Assembly: GCF_946479755.1 (NCBI RefSeq) | Contig: NZ_CAMLHC010000019.1 | Coordinates: 62,001 to 126,000, forward strand | Direction: 5' to 3' | Origin: an uncultured Chitinophaga sp. | Lineage (GTDB): Bacteria > Bacteroidota > Bacteroidia > Chitinophagales > Chitinophagaceae | Length of the DNA: 64,000 nt | Part shown: positions 44,342 through 53,789 of the stretch, one piece after another | Position numbering within the stretch: the first letter of the stretch is position 1 | How the letters are laid out: every line of letters starts with the position of its first letter | Position numbers and translations under genes: made by a program | The notes under the pieces: generated by a model | Told to the model about the DNA's origin: nothing | Seen by the model: only the letters and a program-made list of their open reading frames with translations | Database searches by the model: none

Positions 44342-45739
44342 ACTGGTCTGTTCCGATAACGGCACAGGGATCTTTTTCAGCAAATACTCCACCACCGGGT
44401 CTTTCCCCCACACTTTATCCTCCAACGCCGGTTTAATCCACATGTCCGGTGTGACCGGCCCGTTTCGCGTGCGACTGCAATCAGCACCGTGACTCAGAGA
44501 CGTGGTGGATTGAATTCTTATTTTACTGTTGGGCAGCACTATCCCGAACACCTCTCCGAAATCCTGTACGTTCTCACCGGCAGGCTCGCCAACAATAGTC
44601 GCCAGTCTATAGGTTTTTACGACATCGGCGACGGCCATGGCGCTGGAAAAAGTAAAGGGGCCGGTGATAAAATATACTTTTCCGTCAAATACCGTATCCC
44701 TGCCAAAGCGGTTGCGCTGCGGATTACACTCGTTTTCACTTTCCCAGACGGTACCGTTGGTATGTTTGAGATAAGCGGCCGCACTGTCGCCGACGGTTGT
44801 CCGAAGAAAGTCTTTATACGGCTGACTGATCTTCCAGCTTTTACGTCCCCAGGTATATTTTTTTGTCGTGATGTAACCGAACAGCAGATCGCCTAAATCT
44901 GTGTTTCCGCCGCTGTTCTGTCGGAGGTCGATGACAAGGTGATGAATACCAGCGACTTTCAGCGCATGGAAACAGCTGTCGAGGTAAATACGAAAGGTAC
45001 TGACACTACCGCTCAGGCTTCTGACATTGATATAACCTAATTTCTGATCAATGATCCGGTAGTCGTAAGGCTGTACCAGGTGTGGCAGCGTAGCCGTCAG
45101 CGCCTGCCGGAAAGGGACGCCGGCGGCCAGCGTCTTTTTACCGGCAACGCCTTTCGCATCCTTATAATGCAGCACAAAAGGCGGTTGTATTCCTTTCAGA
45201 AAAAGGAAGTAGCTCAACAGGCGTGTGGACGCCTCCTGCCGGAAGGAAGGTAAACCAGCCATCCCCCCTGCTATCTCTTTAAAGAGCGCGGCCATGTCAC
45301 GGCCATTGATCGCGGTGACCTCTGCGCCTGCAGGAACACCCAGCTCTGTAGCCAGCCTGGCCGGGAAGTACAGCCTGCCGTTCTCCTGTACCAGCTTACA
45401 GGGGAAAAACAGGTCCTTCTTTATGTCTTCTTTCAGAAACGGCTGTCCCAGTTGCGGTGCGCTGTGCGCGTCTCCCAGGAGCGCCGTGATAGGGTAAAAC
45501 AGCAACGTCAGGTCGCGGGTGCTGATCGAATCGGCGAGAGAGCGTTTGAATCTTTCGACGCCAGCGTAATAATTTCTTCGGGAAATGTACGTAAAAGGCG
45601 CATAATGCGAAGATTCCATGGTACGGGTGTAGTAATCGATGTCTGCTATCGCCTGCTGGCGGGACAGCATGGATTGGGCCATCCCGGCATTTGTTCCAGG
45701 CAGCAGCATTAACAGGAATATCCAGCTTTTAAGATTCAT
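44327..45739 (-). CDS. S41-family C-terminal-processing peptidase-like, secreted
   Basis: This 470-residue protein has a signal peptide (about 1-21). The N-terminal helical part is followed by a small lid without a visible PDZ GLGF core, then the S41 core (about 260-450). It has LVIDLRQNSGGN and FTFSSAMAVAD, with a Ser in the position of the nucleophile. Family members use a Ser-Lys dyad or Ser/His/Glu triad on the C-termini of periplasmic proteins. The substrate is unknown. It is monocistronic with a shared 3' terminator. Confidence 0.87.
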   Translation of the reverse strand: MNLKSWIFLLMLLPGTNAGMAQSMLSRQQAIADIDYYTRTMESSHYAPFTYISRRNYYAGVERFKRSLADSISTRDLTLLFYPITALLGDAHSAPQLGQPFLKEDIKKDLFFPCKLVQENGRLYFPARLATELGVPAGAEVTAINGRDMAALFKEIAGGMAGLPSFRQEASTRLLSYFLFLKGIQPPFVLHYKDAKGVAGKKTLAAGVPFRQALTATLPHLVQPYDYRIIDQKLGYINVRSLSGSVSTFRIYLDSCFHALKVAGIHHLVIDLRQNSGGNTDLGDLLFGYITTKKYTWGRKSWKISQPYKDFLRTTVGDSAAAYLKHTNGTVWESENECNPQRNRFGRDTVFDGKVYFITGPFTFSSAMAVADVVKTYRLATIVGEPAGENVQDFGEVFGIVLPNSKIRIQSTTSLSHGADCSRTRNGPVTPDMWIKPALEDKVWGKDPVVEYLLKKIPVPLSEQTSKSPH

Positions 45740-45828
45740 ATAGCCGTCGTTGTGAGGATTTCAGGCGGCCAATATAACCAAATTCTGATGGAGATTCGTT
45801 AACTTGCCGCTCCCTGATACCTAACACC

Positions 45829-46317
45829 ATGGAGCAAAATAGCATCTTCGATGAAAACTTTGACAAACCGGAACTGCTCCGGCGGCTCGACCTCCTGCCG
45901 GCCTGGCTGAAAGTATATACCTGGATTACGCTTGGACTTTCCGTCTTCATGACCATCCTCATTTTCTTACAGATCCCGGACACCGCTGGCAATCTCGATG
46001 CCGAAGATGCGGCAGGTTTCTGGGCTGGCACCATGCTCGCGGCTACCTTCATTGCCGCTGTGTACTTGTCGCCGGTCTTGCTGGTCTTGTTTGAAATAAA
46101 ATGGGCCATAGGATTTAACCTGGTAATAGGTGTTCTTTGGCTGGCCCTGATCTCGTCATTAGCCCTCTTACTTGACGTGACCTATCTGTACCTTGCCATC
46201 ACAATGTGCTTCTATATTCCCCTCTGGGCGGGACTGCTTCCCCTCCGGCGAAGATGGACAAAGGAAGCCGTATCCGGCCGGGCGCTCCGTAAGAAAACCC
46301 GCGTTATTACTTCCTGA
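45829..46317 (+). CDS. Small four-helix membrane protein, unknown
   Basis: The protein has 162 residues. A soluble N-terminus (about 1-25) is followed by four hydrophobic helices (about 28-45, 66-85, 90-115, 120-138). A basic C-terminal tail ends RALRKKTRVITS. I recognise no family. Its 3' end overlaps the convergent DHFR-like gene by 11 bases. Confidence 0.7.
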   Translation: MEQNSIFDENFDKPELLRRLDLLPAWLKVYTWITLGLSVFMTILIFLQIPDTAGNLDAEDAAGFWAGTMLAATFIAAVYLSPVLLVLFEIKWAIGFNLVIGVLWLALISSLALLLDVTYLYLAITMCFYIPLWAGLLPLRRRWTKEAVSGRALRKKTRVITS

Positions 46318-46882
46318 TGGTTTCGTAATGTGCAGCAATCACACCGGACTTCAGTTGTCTTGAGCTGAGTAGCTTCAGCTTTACCGGTTTTTTCAGGTCG
46401 TTAAAGAGCAGTGTGCCGGCGCCAATGGCCATCGGCTGGATGGTCAACCGGTATTCATCGATCAGGTCCAGTTCTATAAAAGTCTTTACCAGTCCGGGGC
46501 TGCCGAATATCATCAGGTCTTTTCCCGGTTCAGCTTTCAGCTTTGCTACTTCCTCTGCGATATTGCCTTTGATCAGCCTGGTATTGTTCCATTCGGCTTT
46601 TTCCATGGTCGTGGAGAACACCACTTTAGGGATATCCTGTACCCACCTGGCATGTTTCAGGCTATGCTCACTGGCAGTTTCCGGTCTTTCCAGCACGGTG
46701 GGCCAGTAGCCGGCCATCATTCCGTAGGTGGTGCGGCCGTAGAGCGGCATGCCCACTGTCTGCATCAGTTCATCCGCATAGTCTTCCATTTCCTTGTCGT
46801 AGACCATCCAGTCCAGGCCGCCTTTTTCATCGCATACATAGTTATCCAGCGATACGTGCATCAGCAAAACTACTTTTCTCAT
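46307..46882 (-). CDS. Dihydrofolate-reductase/RibD C-terminal-like protein
   Basis: The protein has 191 residues. It begins KVVLLMHVSLDNYVCDEKGGLDW, as RibD-C/YwjB-like proteins do. MIFGSPGLVKTFIELDLIDEYRL is the usual central motif, followed by PMAIGAGTLLF. These are NADPH-dependent reductases of unknown substrate. It is 17 bases downstream of the VOC gene, so the two may share a transcript. Confidence 0.88.
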   Translation of the reverse strand: MRKVVLLMHVSLDNYVCDEKGGLDWMVYDKEMEDYADELMQTVGMPLYGRTTYGMMAGYWPTVLERPETASEHSLKHARWVQDIPKVVFSTTMEKAEWNNTRLIKGNIAEEVAKLKAEPGKDLMIFGSPGLVKTFIELDLIDEYRLTIQPMAIGAGTLLFNDLKKPVKLKLLSSRQLKSGVIAAHYETIRK

Positions 46883-46899
46883 TATTTCTGTTTTTATGG

Positions 46900-47325
46900 T
46901 TATTTAATTTTTTGATAGATGTCATTACAGCTTAGCAGCCAATGGTGGCCGTATTTGTCCGTCACCCCTCCAAACAGGCCTCCTTCGGCCGTTGGGCGGA
47001 GGGGGAAGGATGTTGCGCCGCCGGCGGCCAGTTTGCGGTAGTAGTTCCTCGTCTCTGTTTCGCTGTTGCATTGCAGCAACAGCGCGATGGTATTGCCAGT
47101 GACCAGCCCCTCCTCGCCTACCATATCCGAACCTGTCAGCACCAGGCCGCCGCTTACCAGCGTAGCCTGCAGCACTGCATTCCGCAGGCGCGCCGGCAAT
47201 ACTTCCGCGTCGGTGGTATCCCCGATGGTCCGGAAAGAAAGACGGCCTCCCAGGCATTCCCGGTAGAAGCCCATGGCCTCTCTGCAGTTGCCGGCGAAAG
47301 TAAGGTAAGCACTAATTTGTATCAT
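46900..47325 (-). CDS. VOC-family protein, PhnB-like
   Basis: The protein has 141 residues. It begins ISAYLTFAGNCREAMGFYRECLGG, the first beta-alpha-beta module of the PhnB branch. ITEV-type and GG-rich repeats follow, ending with VTDKYGHHWLLSCNDI, the second module with the metal-ligand His. VOC proteins include glyoxalases and bleomycin-binding proteins. A detoxification role is likely but not shown. Confidence 0.88.
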   Translation of the reverse strand: MIQISAYLTFAGNCREAMGFYRECLGGRLSFRTIGDTTDAEVLPARLRNAVLQATLVSGGLVLTGSDMVGEEGLVTGNTIALLLQCNSETETRNYYRKLAAGGATSFPLRPTAEGGLFGGVTDKYGHHWLLSCNDIYQKIK

Positions 47326-47347
47326 TTTCCTATTTTTGATGACAACA

Positions 47348-47355
47348 CAAAACTA
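47348..47355 (-). promoter_or_regulatory. -7 element of the VOC gene
   Basis: The minus strand reads TAGTTTTG, 22 bases before the ATG at 47325. It shares ten bases with the element at 42871-42880. Confidence 0.45.
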
Positions 47356-47442
47356 CCCCGCCGCCGGAAAACGAACGGCAGGGTTTAATGACATTTGAGG
47401 ATGGCGAATACGACATCGTCAAACACGATAACAGCTAGCCGT

Positions 47443-48429
47443 ATGAAACACATTTCTATTCTGATACCCAGAGGCCAGAGCAGCCTGGTAAACATTGAAG
47501 GAAGCCTCCAAATCCTTTCTGAGGTCAATGGTATCCGGGCGTCCCGGGGAGAAGCCCCCCTGTTCAACATCCAGCTGGTAGGCCTCTCTCCTAATACAAG
47601 TCAGCGGAACGGAAGGTTTACCATCAATCCTGATGCGCTGATCAGCGAGGTACATCAGACAGACCTGATCATTATACCGTCGTTACAAGGCGACCAGCAG
47701 CGGGCGACAGCAATGAACCAGGAATTTATTCCGTGGATATTGCAGCAACGGCAGCAGGGCGCTGAAATCGCCTGCCTCTGTATCGGCGCTTTTTTCCTGG
47801 CGGCGACGGGCCTGCTCAATAACCGTCCCTGTACCACCCACTGGCAGCTGGCGGGCCAGTTCTCCGAAATGTACCCCGACGCCAAAATGGTGCCCTCACA
47901 GCTGATTACAGACGAAGACGGCATCTACACCAGCGGTGGCGCCTTCGCCTATCTCAACCTGCTGGTATACCTGATCGAAAAATATGCAGGACGGGAAATG
48001 GCCATTGACATCGCCAAAGGATTCCTCATCGATATAGACCGCAAGAGCCAGTCACCTTTTATTATTTTTGAGGGACAGAAAGCGCATGACGACGCCGAGA
48101 TCAGGATGGCGCAGGAGTTCATCGAACAAAATTACCCGGAGAAAATCACCATCGATTTCCTGGCGAATAAATTCGCTATCGGACGGCGCAACTTCGAACG
48201 CCGGTTTCAGAAATCCACCAACAATACCGTCAATGAATACGTACAACGGGTAAAAGTAGAAGCCGCCAAACGCCGGCTGGAAACCACCCGTAAAAATGTC
48301 AGCGAAGTGATGTATGAAGTCGGCTATACCGATACCCAGAGTTTCCGGGAGGTATTTAAACGGCTGACGGGGCTGACACCCATAGAATACCGCAATAAAT
48401 ACAGCGAAACAACGCTCCCGTTGAGCTGA
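47443..48429 (+). CDS. GlxA-type regulator (DJ-1/PfpI domain plus AraC)
   Basis: From ATG 47443 this has 328 residues. The N-terminal DJ-1/PfpI fold (about 1-185) has AEIACLCIGAFFLAATG with its nucleophile-elbow Cys. The C-terminal AraC domain (about 225-320) has ITIDFLANKFAIGRRNFERRF and VSEVMYEVGYTDTQSFREVF. GlxA members sense metabolites and activate nearby genes. It faces away from the VOC gene; earlier starts (47401 or the TTG 47395) are less likely. Confidence 0.9.
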   Translation: MKHISILIPRGQSSLVNIEGSLQILSEVNGIRASRGEAPLFNIQLVGLSPNTSQRNGRFTINPDALISEVHQTDLIIIPSLQGDQQRATAMNQEFIPWILQQRQQGAEIACLCIGAFFLAATGLLNNRPCTTHWQLAGQFSEMYPDAKMVPSQLITDEDGIYTSGGAFAYLNLLVYLIEKYAGREMAIDIAKGFLIDIDRKSQSPFIIFEGQKAHDDAEIRMAQEFIEQNYPEKITIDFLANKFAIGRRNFERRFQKSTNNTVNEYVQRVKVEAAKRRLETTRKNVSEVMYEVGYTDTQSFREVFKRLTGLTPIEYRNKYSETTLPLS

Positions 48430-48495
48430 TATGCCCATCTTTCCTGTACTGGCTGCGCTTTTATTCCCATCTTTCCCTTATTTTCGCGATTTGGC

Positions 48496-48524
48496 GGTGG
48501 CGGAGGGCTTTGTCCTTCGCCACC
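48496..48524 (+). promoter_or_regulatory. Hairpin in the leader of the peptide transporter gene
   Basis: ggtggcggagg and ccttcgccacc pair over 11 bases with one G-U wobble and a seven-base loop. There is no T run, so it is not a standard terminator. A weak -7-like TATTTTCG lies 10 bases upstream and the POT start is 38 bases downstream. Confidence 0.4.
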
Positions 48525-48561
48525 AGGCAGGAACCTATATCACGTACACCATCTAATCTAC

Positions 48562-50202
48562 ATGAAAAAGACAAGTAATCATCCGGCAGCATTGCCTTTT
48601 CTGTTCCTCTCCGAAATGTGGGAGCGTTTTGGTTTTTATCTGATCCTGGGCATTTTCCAGCTGTACCTGACCGACACTGCCAAAGGCGGCTGGGGTATGG
48701 ACCGTGCCACTGCTGCGGATATCTTCGGTACTTTTATCGCTTTCGTATACCTGACACCGTTCCTCGGCGGACTGATAGCCGACCGTAAACTGGGTTACAG
48801 CAAGTCTATTATCATTGGCGGGATACTCATGGGTATTGGTTACATCGGGCTCGCTGTGCATAACCTCACCGTCTTTTACCTGTCCCTTGGCCTGATCTGT
48901 ATCGGCAACGGATTTTTCAAACCCAATATTTCCACCTTACTGGGGAACGTATACAGCGATGAAAAGTACCGCAGCCGGAAAGACACCGGGTACAATATCT
49001 TCTACATGGGGATCAACATCGGCGCCTTTATCTGCAACTTTTTCGCAGCCTTCCTTCGGAATACCATCGGATGGGGAGCCGCCTTCATCGCCGCCGGTAT
49101 CGGTATGTTCCTCGGCGTATTGATTTTCGTCATCGGCATGAAGCACTACCGCCATGCCGACGTCCGTAAACCGGAGCAGGAAGGTGATATGCCGCTGAGC
49201 AAAATTTTCTCTGTCGTATTCCTGCCGGCCATTGTGGTTGGACTGGGTGCCTGGTTTATCCCGGGCAATGTCTTCGGGTCTGACTCTACCGACGCTTTCA
49301 TCTTTGCCTGCATCCCGATATTATTATTTTTCGTGTCGCTGCTGGTGAAGGCTGACGCCCGGGACCGCAAGCCACTGTCCGCGCTGCTGGCCATATTCGC
49401 AGTGTCTATTGTATTCTGGGCCGTATTTAAACAGAACGGCACCGCGCTCACCACCTGGGCGCAATATTATACTGACCGGGAAATCCCTGCAGCTATCCAG
49501 CAGCCTGCACAGGGGCTCTACCTGGCAGAGACGGTGGTGAACAAAGCCGATTCCGTGACCGCGTACGATGACGAATTCAGGGTGATGCGGGACGCCGACG
49601 GTAAACCATTGAAAGTATGGGACAAAGTGCCCTATTTCAAAAATGTGGCCCCGGAGAAAATGCCGGCCGAAGGACAAAGCGTCAGTCTCTACAACACTGA
49701 ATTGTTCCAGTCCATCAACCCGTTCTTTGTGATCACGCTGACACCGCTGATCGTCCTGTTTTTCGCCATGCTGCGAAAAAGGGATAAAGAGCCTTCTACC
49801 CCGTCAAAAATAGCCTGGGGACTACTTATATCAGCCATTTCCACCCTGATGATGGTGGGAGCCGTCTATGTATGCAGCAACGGCGCCATCAAAGCGTCTC
49901 CGTGGTGGCTGATCGGCTGTTACGGCATTATTACGGTGGGTGAGCTGTTCCTGAGCCCAATGGGCTTGTCGCTCGTATCCAAACTGAGCCCTGCGCGCAT
50001 CACCTCCCTGATGATGGGCGGCTGGTTCCTCGCCACTTCTATCGGAAACAAGCTTTCCGGTATCCTGGCCACGTTATGGGACACCTACGACAACAAAGCG
50101 AATTATTTCCTTGTCAACTTCCTGCTGCTCGGCGGCGCTGCCGCGATCATCTTCCTGATGCTGCGCTGGCTGAACAGGATATTCAAAGAGTACGTGAAGT
50201 AA
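48562..50202 (+). CDS. POT/PTR-family proton-coupled peptide transporter
   Basis: The protein has 546 residues and about 14 transmembrane helices. The family signature is EMWERFGFY (Glu18, Glu21, Arg22, the ExxER proton site). FKPNISTLLGNVY is the second motif (near residue 120), and FSxxE-like tail elements are present around EMFLSPMG. It imports di- and tripeptides with protons through the inner membrane. An insert of about 80 residues near 310-390 is soluble and periplasmic. Sits alone, probably monocistronic. Confidence 0.93.
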   Translation: MKKTSNHPAALPFLFLSEMWERFGFYLILGIFQLYLTDTAKGGWGMDRATAADIFGTFIAFVYLTPFLGGLIADRKLGYSKSIIIGGILMGIGYIGLAVHNLTVFYLSLGLICIGNGFFKPNISTLLGNVYSDEKYRSRKDTGYNIFYMGINIGAFICNFFAAFLRNTIGWGAAFIAAGIGMFLGVLIFVIGMKHYRHADVRKPEQEGDMPLSKIFSVVFLPAIVVGLGAWFIPGNVFGSDSTDAFIFACIPILLFFVSLLVKADARDRKPLSALLAIFAVSIVFWAVFKQNGTALTTWAQYYTDREIPAAIQQPAQGLYLAETVVNKADSVTAYDDEFRVMRDADGKPLKVWDKVPYFKNVAPEKMPAEGQSVSLYNTELFQSINPFFVITLTPLIVLFFAMLRKRDKEPSTPSKIAWGLLISAISTLMMVGAVYVCSNGAIKASPWWLIGCYGIITVGELFLSPMGLSLVSKLSPARITSLMMGGWFLATSIGNKLSGILATLWDTYDNKANYFLVNFLLLGGAAAIIFLMLRWLNRIFKEYVK

Positions 50203-50238
50203 ACTTCTTTCCTTGTGTCCGCGGAGAAAACCTTTTCG

Positions 50239-50246
50239 TATTTTTG
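50239..50246 (+). promoter_or_regulatory. -7 element of the GNAT gene
   Basis: TATTTTTG is a full match to TAnnTTTG, 22 bases before the ATG at 50269. It supports that start over the upstream frame beginning at 50215. Confidence 0.45.
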
Positions 50247-50268
50247 CTCCGGCAATAAAACCGGGATT

Positions 50269-50778
50269 ATGACATTGGAATTCAGAAAAGCAACAACAGC
50301 AGATGCAGATCAGATCTGGCAGATACTGGAAAAAGCCATCGCCCGCAGAAAAGCGGAAGGAAGCGATCAATGGCAGGACGGATACCCGAATCCCGCTGTG
50401 GTAGCTCACGACATCGCTAACGATCACGGCTATGTGCTGACAGCCGGCGATAAAATAGCGGGATATGTCGCTTTGCTCATCAACGATGAACCCGCCTACA
50501 CTGATATCAAAGGAAAATGGCTGACAGACGGCGATTTTGTGGTGTATCATCGCGTAGCCATTTCAGATGATTTCTTAGGTCAGGGACTGGCGCAAAAGAT
50601 GCTGCAGCATATAGAAGATTATGCGCGGGACAATCACATCAGCAGCGTACGGGCCGATACCAACTTTGACAATGCCGGCATGCTGCGCATTTTTGAGAAA
50701 CTGGGCTATGTATACTGCGGCGAAGTTTTCTTCCGTGACGCAGCACGTAAAGCCTTTGAGAAGGTGTTGGACAAATAG
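50269..50778 (+). CDS. GNAT-family acetyltransferase
   Basis: The protein has 169 residues from ATG 50269. FLGQGLAQKMLQHIEDYA is the acetyl-CoA loop. The C-terminal TNFDNAGMLRIFEKLGYVYC is the standard GNAT motif B. A shorter related sequence survives as a remnant at 57.1 kb. The acceptor is unknown. A convergent terminator follows between it and the ABC permease. Confidence 0.9.
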   Translation: MTLEFRKATTADADQIWQILEKAIARRKAEGSDQWQDGYPNPAVVAHDIANDHGYVLTAGDKIAGYVALLINDEPAYTDIKGKWLTDGDFVVYHRVAISDDFLGQGLAQKMLQHIEDYARDNHISSVRADTNFDNAGMLRIFEKLGYVYCGEVFFRDAARKAFEKVLDK

Positions 50779-50799
50779 TCTTCATCAGCAAAAATAAAT

Positions 50800-50825
50800 C
50801 CTTCTCCACCAGATGGTGGAGAAGG
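50800..50825 (-). terminator. Terminator of the ABC operon
   Basis: An 11-base perfect stem (ccttctccacc and its complement) with a four-base loop precedes a T-rich run on the minus strand. It sits between converging genes. Confidence 0.8.
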
Positions 50826-50847
50826 AAATCATATAGCAGACGGGATA

Positions 50848-51846
50848 TCAGGTCCTGATCTCCCGCCGCATAAAAAGATAATACGCCCCTGCAAAACAGA
50901 CCGTTGACGCGGCCACCAGGCCTGTAACCTGCGGCCATACGATCATGAGGCTTTCTTTGAAGGGCAAGGGCGCCGGAATAGCGCCTGCCATCTGCTCCAT
51001 GGTCAACGGCCCCAGGCTTCTGACAGAAGGCATCAGTAAAGTGGTGGCAGCATCCGTATACAGCTGGCTGGGCGCCACCCTGAAAAACGACAACAGGATG
51101 TTGTTATAGGCCATTACCTGATCAGGCTGCAAAGATGCCGGATCGGGCAATACAGCCCTCGCTACCATGTTCACCACAATCTGGTAAAAGACGGTAAAAA
51201 ACAACCAAATGCCGATCGCACTGATCGCAGAAGTGGCCGCATGCCGGAACGCTACGGAGAGACCGATCGAAAGGCTCAGCCAGAACCCCACGTATATAAC
51301 GCTTAGCGCTACAAACGCCAGTATCCGGAACAGTTCTGCCGCTTCCACCGGAACGCCGGTCAGCATCAGCCCCGCGCCGACCATCAGCAATACCAGGCTG
51401 AGAAAAAGCACACCGATCATCAGCAAAGCCGCATAAAACTTCGCCAGCAAAAGATGATCGCGATAAACCGGTTGTGCCAGGAGGCGTACCAGCGTACCAT
51501 TATTTTTTTCTGAGTTGACAGCATCGAAGCCCAGGGCTATGCCCAGCAGCGGCCCGAGGAAACTGATAAAGACATGAAAAGCCGGTAGTGCGTTATCCGA
51601 TGTCGTCAGTAATTTCAGATACACAAACACATGGTCCGGATCGTTGACATTCTGCACCGCTTTCGCCAGGTTCGTCAGTGATACATACATAGCGCCTGCG
51701 AAAGTAAAAAGGACCAGCAGCAACATTACTATAAAACGCCAGCTGCGGATATGATCACCTACTTCCTTGCGTACCATCACCTCAAAAGAGCTGTAGGTGC
51801 GTTCTTTCGACCAAAGACGATTAAAATAAACTAACGGACTTCCCAT
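50848..51846 (-). CDS. ABC-2-type transporter permease
   Basis: The protein has 332 residues. Six hydrophobic helices (near 37-58, 88-110, 140-170, 178-200, 215-235, 305-325) are separated by loops, with a large periplasmic loop before the last. It belongs to the ABC-2 permease family with the RSWRFIVMLLLVLF N-terminal helix. Its ATG overlaps the end of the ATPase by 16 bases. This is the third gene of the operon and would form the membrane pore. Confidence 0.88.
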   Translation of the reverse strand: MGSPLVYFNRLWSKERTYSSFEVMVRKEVGDHIRSWRFIVMLLLVLFTFAGAMYVSLTNLAKAVQNVNDPDHVFVYLKLLTTSDNALPAFHVFISFLGPLLGIALGFDAVNSEKNNGTLVRLLAQPVYRDHLLLAKFYAALLMIGVLFLSLVLLMVGAGLMLTGVPVEAAELFRILAFVALSVIYVGFWLSLSIGLSVAFRHAATSAISAIGIWLFFTVFYQIVVNMVARAVLPDPASLQPDQVMAYNNILLSFFRVAPSQLYTDAATTLLMPSVRSLGPLTMEQMAGAIPAPLPFKESLMIVWPQVTGLVAASTVCFAGAYYLFMRREIRT

Positions 51847-52808
51847 TGGAAACTTTCTTTTTTAACCTTATTCTCAAAAAAACGATGATAGATCTCATCC
51901 AGGCCATATTCTTTTTTATGAACGCCGGTTACATTCGAGCCATATTGCACGAAGCGCCGCACAATATCAGGCGTAACGTCTGTATGGCACGACAGTTCCC
52001 AGGTGTTGGCTGTTATGCTAATGTTGCTGACACCGTCCAGGTCCCGCAGCTGCCGTTCCAGTGCTTCGGGGACCTGTACCGCCTCCCGCACTGAAACCTG
52101 CACCACTACTGAATCTTTTCCAAACAGATGTCCCGACAAGGTTTCGATATCTCCTTCCGCCAGTAGTTTTCCTTCCACGAAGATGCCCACGCGGTCGCAG
52201 ATCTGCTGCATCTGGTGCAGATGGTGAGAGGACAGTATCACGGTAAGCGACTGTTCGCGGCTGAGCTGCCGTATGAGATGAAGAAACTCCCGGACCCCTG
52301 CGGGGTCTATGCCTAATGTGGGTTCATCCAGTATCATCACAGCAGGCTGGCGGATCAGTAAGTCAGCCAGGCCAAGCCGTTGTTTCATGCCGCGTGAGTA
52401 TGCGGCGGTCTTTTTATGCATCTCTGCTCCCAGCCCCACCATTTCCATCGTTCTTTGGGCGCGCGAAACGATTTCCCGTTCCGCAATGCCGTTTAGCCGG
52501 CCAATGTACACCAGGTTTTCCAGCGCGGTCATGTTGTCGTAAAACCCGGCGCTGTCCGGCAGGTAGCCGACTTTGCGCCGGACGGCGATGGGATGGCGGG
52601 TTGCATCGGTACCGCATACGATGGCCCGGCCGGCGGACGGCTCTGCGAGTCCCAGCATCATTAGTATGGTGGTGGTTTTGCCTGCGCCATTAGGGCCCAG
52701 CAGCCCAAATATCTCCCCTTTACCGATTTTGAGGGAGAGCTGGTCTACCGCCTTTTTAGTGCCATAGTATTTTGTCAGTCCATCCAGTTCAATTATGGGA
52801 TTTTCCAT
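51831..52808 (-). CDS. ABC transporter ATP-binding protein
   Basis: The protein has 325 residues. Walker A is GLLGPNGAGKTTT (36-47). The signature is YSRGMKQRLGLADLL near 140. Walker B is AVMILDEPTLGIDP, and the switch His lies in ILSSHHLHQM. The extra C-terminal 110 residues resemble those of CcmA/NatA-type exporters. Forms the motor for the ABC-2 permease. It starts 6 bases after the end of the NEW3 gene. Confidence 0.93.
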   Translation of the reverse strand: MENPIIELDGLTKYYGTKKAVDQLSLKIGKGEIFGLLGPNGAGKTTTILMMLGLAEPSAGRAIVCGTDATRHPIAVRRKVGYLPDSAGFYDNMTALENLVYIGRLNGIAEREIVSRAQRTMEMVGLGAEMHKKTAAYSRGMKQRLGLADLLIRQPAVMILDEPTLGIDPAGVREFLHLIRQLSREQSLTVILSSHHLHQMQQICDRVGIFVEGKLLAEGDIETLSGHLFGKDSVVVQVSVREAVQVPEALERQLRDLDGVSNISITANTWELSCHTDVTPDIVRRFVQYGSNVTGVHKKEYGLDEIYHRFFENKVKKESFQWEVR

Positions 52809-52814
52809 AGCGCT

Positions 52815-53648
52815 TTACCTCCTTCCGTATTTACGAACCAGGTAATACACAATACCCAAAGACAGCAGGATCACAAGCATGCCTATCCATCCTGCCAGCA
52901 GGGAAGTTTTCACTGTCATCCGAAAAGTGGCGTTACTGTTGACGTTATTATTCCGGGCCGTAAAATTGGTCACATAATCGCCTGCGATCGTTTTATCAGG
53001 GACCTGCAGCGTAGCAGTAATATTTTGTTCTTTATCAGGTTCCAGCCGGTCTACCTTTGCCGGTTCAAATGTGGCATTCCATCCCACCGGCGCCTGCGCA
53101 GAGAGCTCCAGTCCTTCCAGTGGCAGCGTGCCCGTGTTTTTGACGGTCAGTTGAATCTGCCTGCTCCGGCCTTCGGTGATCTCGTCGCTCAGCCGGCCTG
53201 ACGGCGTCGTGAGCTCAAGGCCATAGTTGCCCTTCACCACGGCTTCCAGTTCTGTACGGAGTGTATCCGTTGCTGTTATCGCTACCACCGGGATCGTATA
53301 TTTCCCTGGCTTTACCAGTGGTGCAGCAGTAATTTCCACGGAAATATCCTGTGTTCTGCCGGAATCCATTCTCAATCCCGCAATCTGGTTGCCTTCTGTG
53401 CGGAACGTAGTGTTCCAGCCTTCCGGGGCGTCAGCACGAAGTTCGTACAGCTGCGTGTGACCGCTGCCGTTATGCAGACTGGCATTGTAGCGAAAAGTCT
53501 CTTTAGCGGTAGCTTCAATATTCATCAGTCTAACCGTAAAGGCTGATCTGCTTTTACCGGCATTTTGCTGGGCCAGCGCCGGTGTTGTAAGTGCAGCAAA
53601 AGAAAAACAAAAAAGGGATACGCTCAGATAATTCGATAACGTTGACAT
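52815..53648 (-). CDS. NEW3-domain protein with C-terminal membrane anchor
   Basis: The protein has 277 residues from ATG 53648. A signal peptide (about 1-26) is followed by two Ig-like NEW3 (alpha-galactosidase-associated) domains (about 30-140 and 145-245). Each carries an aPEGWNxTF-type repeat: APEGWNTTF and APVGWNATF. A single helix lies at the C-terminus (LLAGWIGMLVILLSLGIVYYL), followed by RKYGRR. It would sit in the membrane facing out and partner the ABC transporter, first in its operon. This NEW3/ABC-2 pairing recurs in Bacteroidota; the cargo is not known. Confidence 0.83.
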   Translation of the reverse strand: MSTLSNYLSVSLFCFSFAALTTPALAQQNAGKSRSAFTVRLMNIEATAKETFRYNASLHNGSGHTQLYELRADAPEGWNTTFRTEGNQIAGLRMDSGRTQDISVEITAAPLVKPGKYTIPVVAITATDTLRTELEAVVKGNYGLELTTPSGRLSDEITEGRSRQIQLTVKNTGTLPLEGLELSAQAPVGWNATFEPAKVDRLEPDKEQNITATLQVPDKTIAGDYVTNFTARNNNVNSNATFRMTVKTSLLAGWIGMLVILLSLGIVYYLVRKYGRR

Positions 53649-53789
53649 ACCACGAATGTTGACGATTAATATAATTGATGGTTGAAAATAAAATACGATG
53701 CTTTCCCCCGCTGCCGGCGGGAAGTTAAACAGGATAACAGACCGTGTTGTAAACACCGTCAGCTGGTCAGATAGATAATAAACAGGTAA

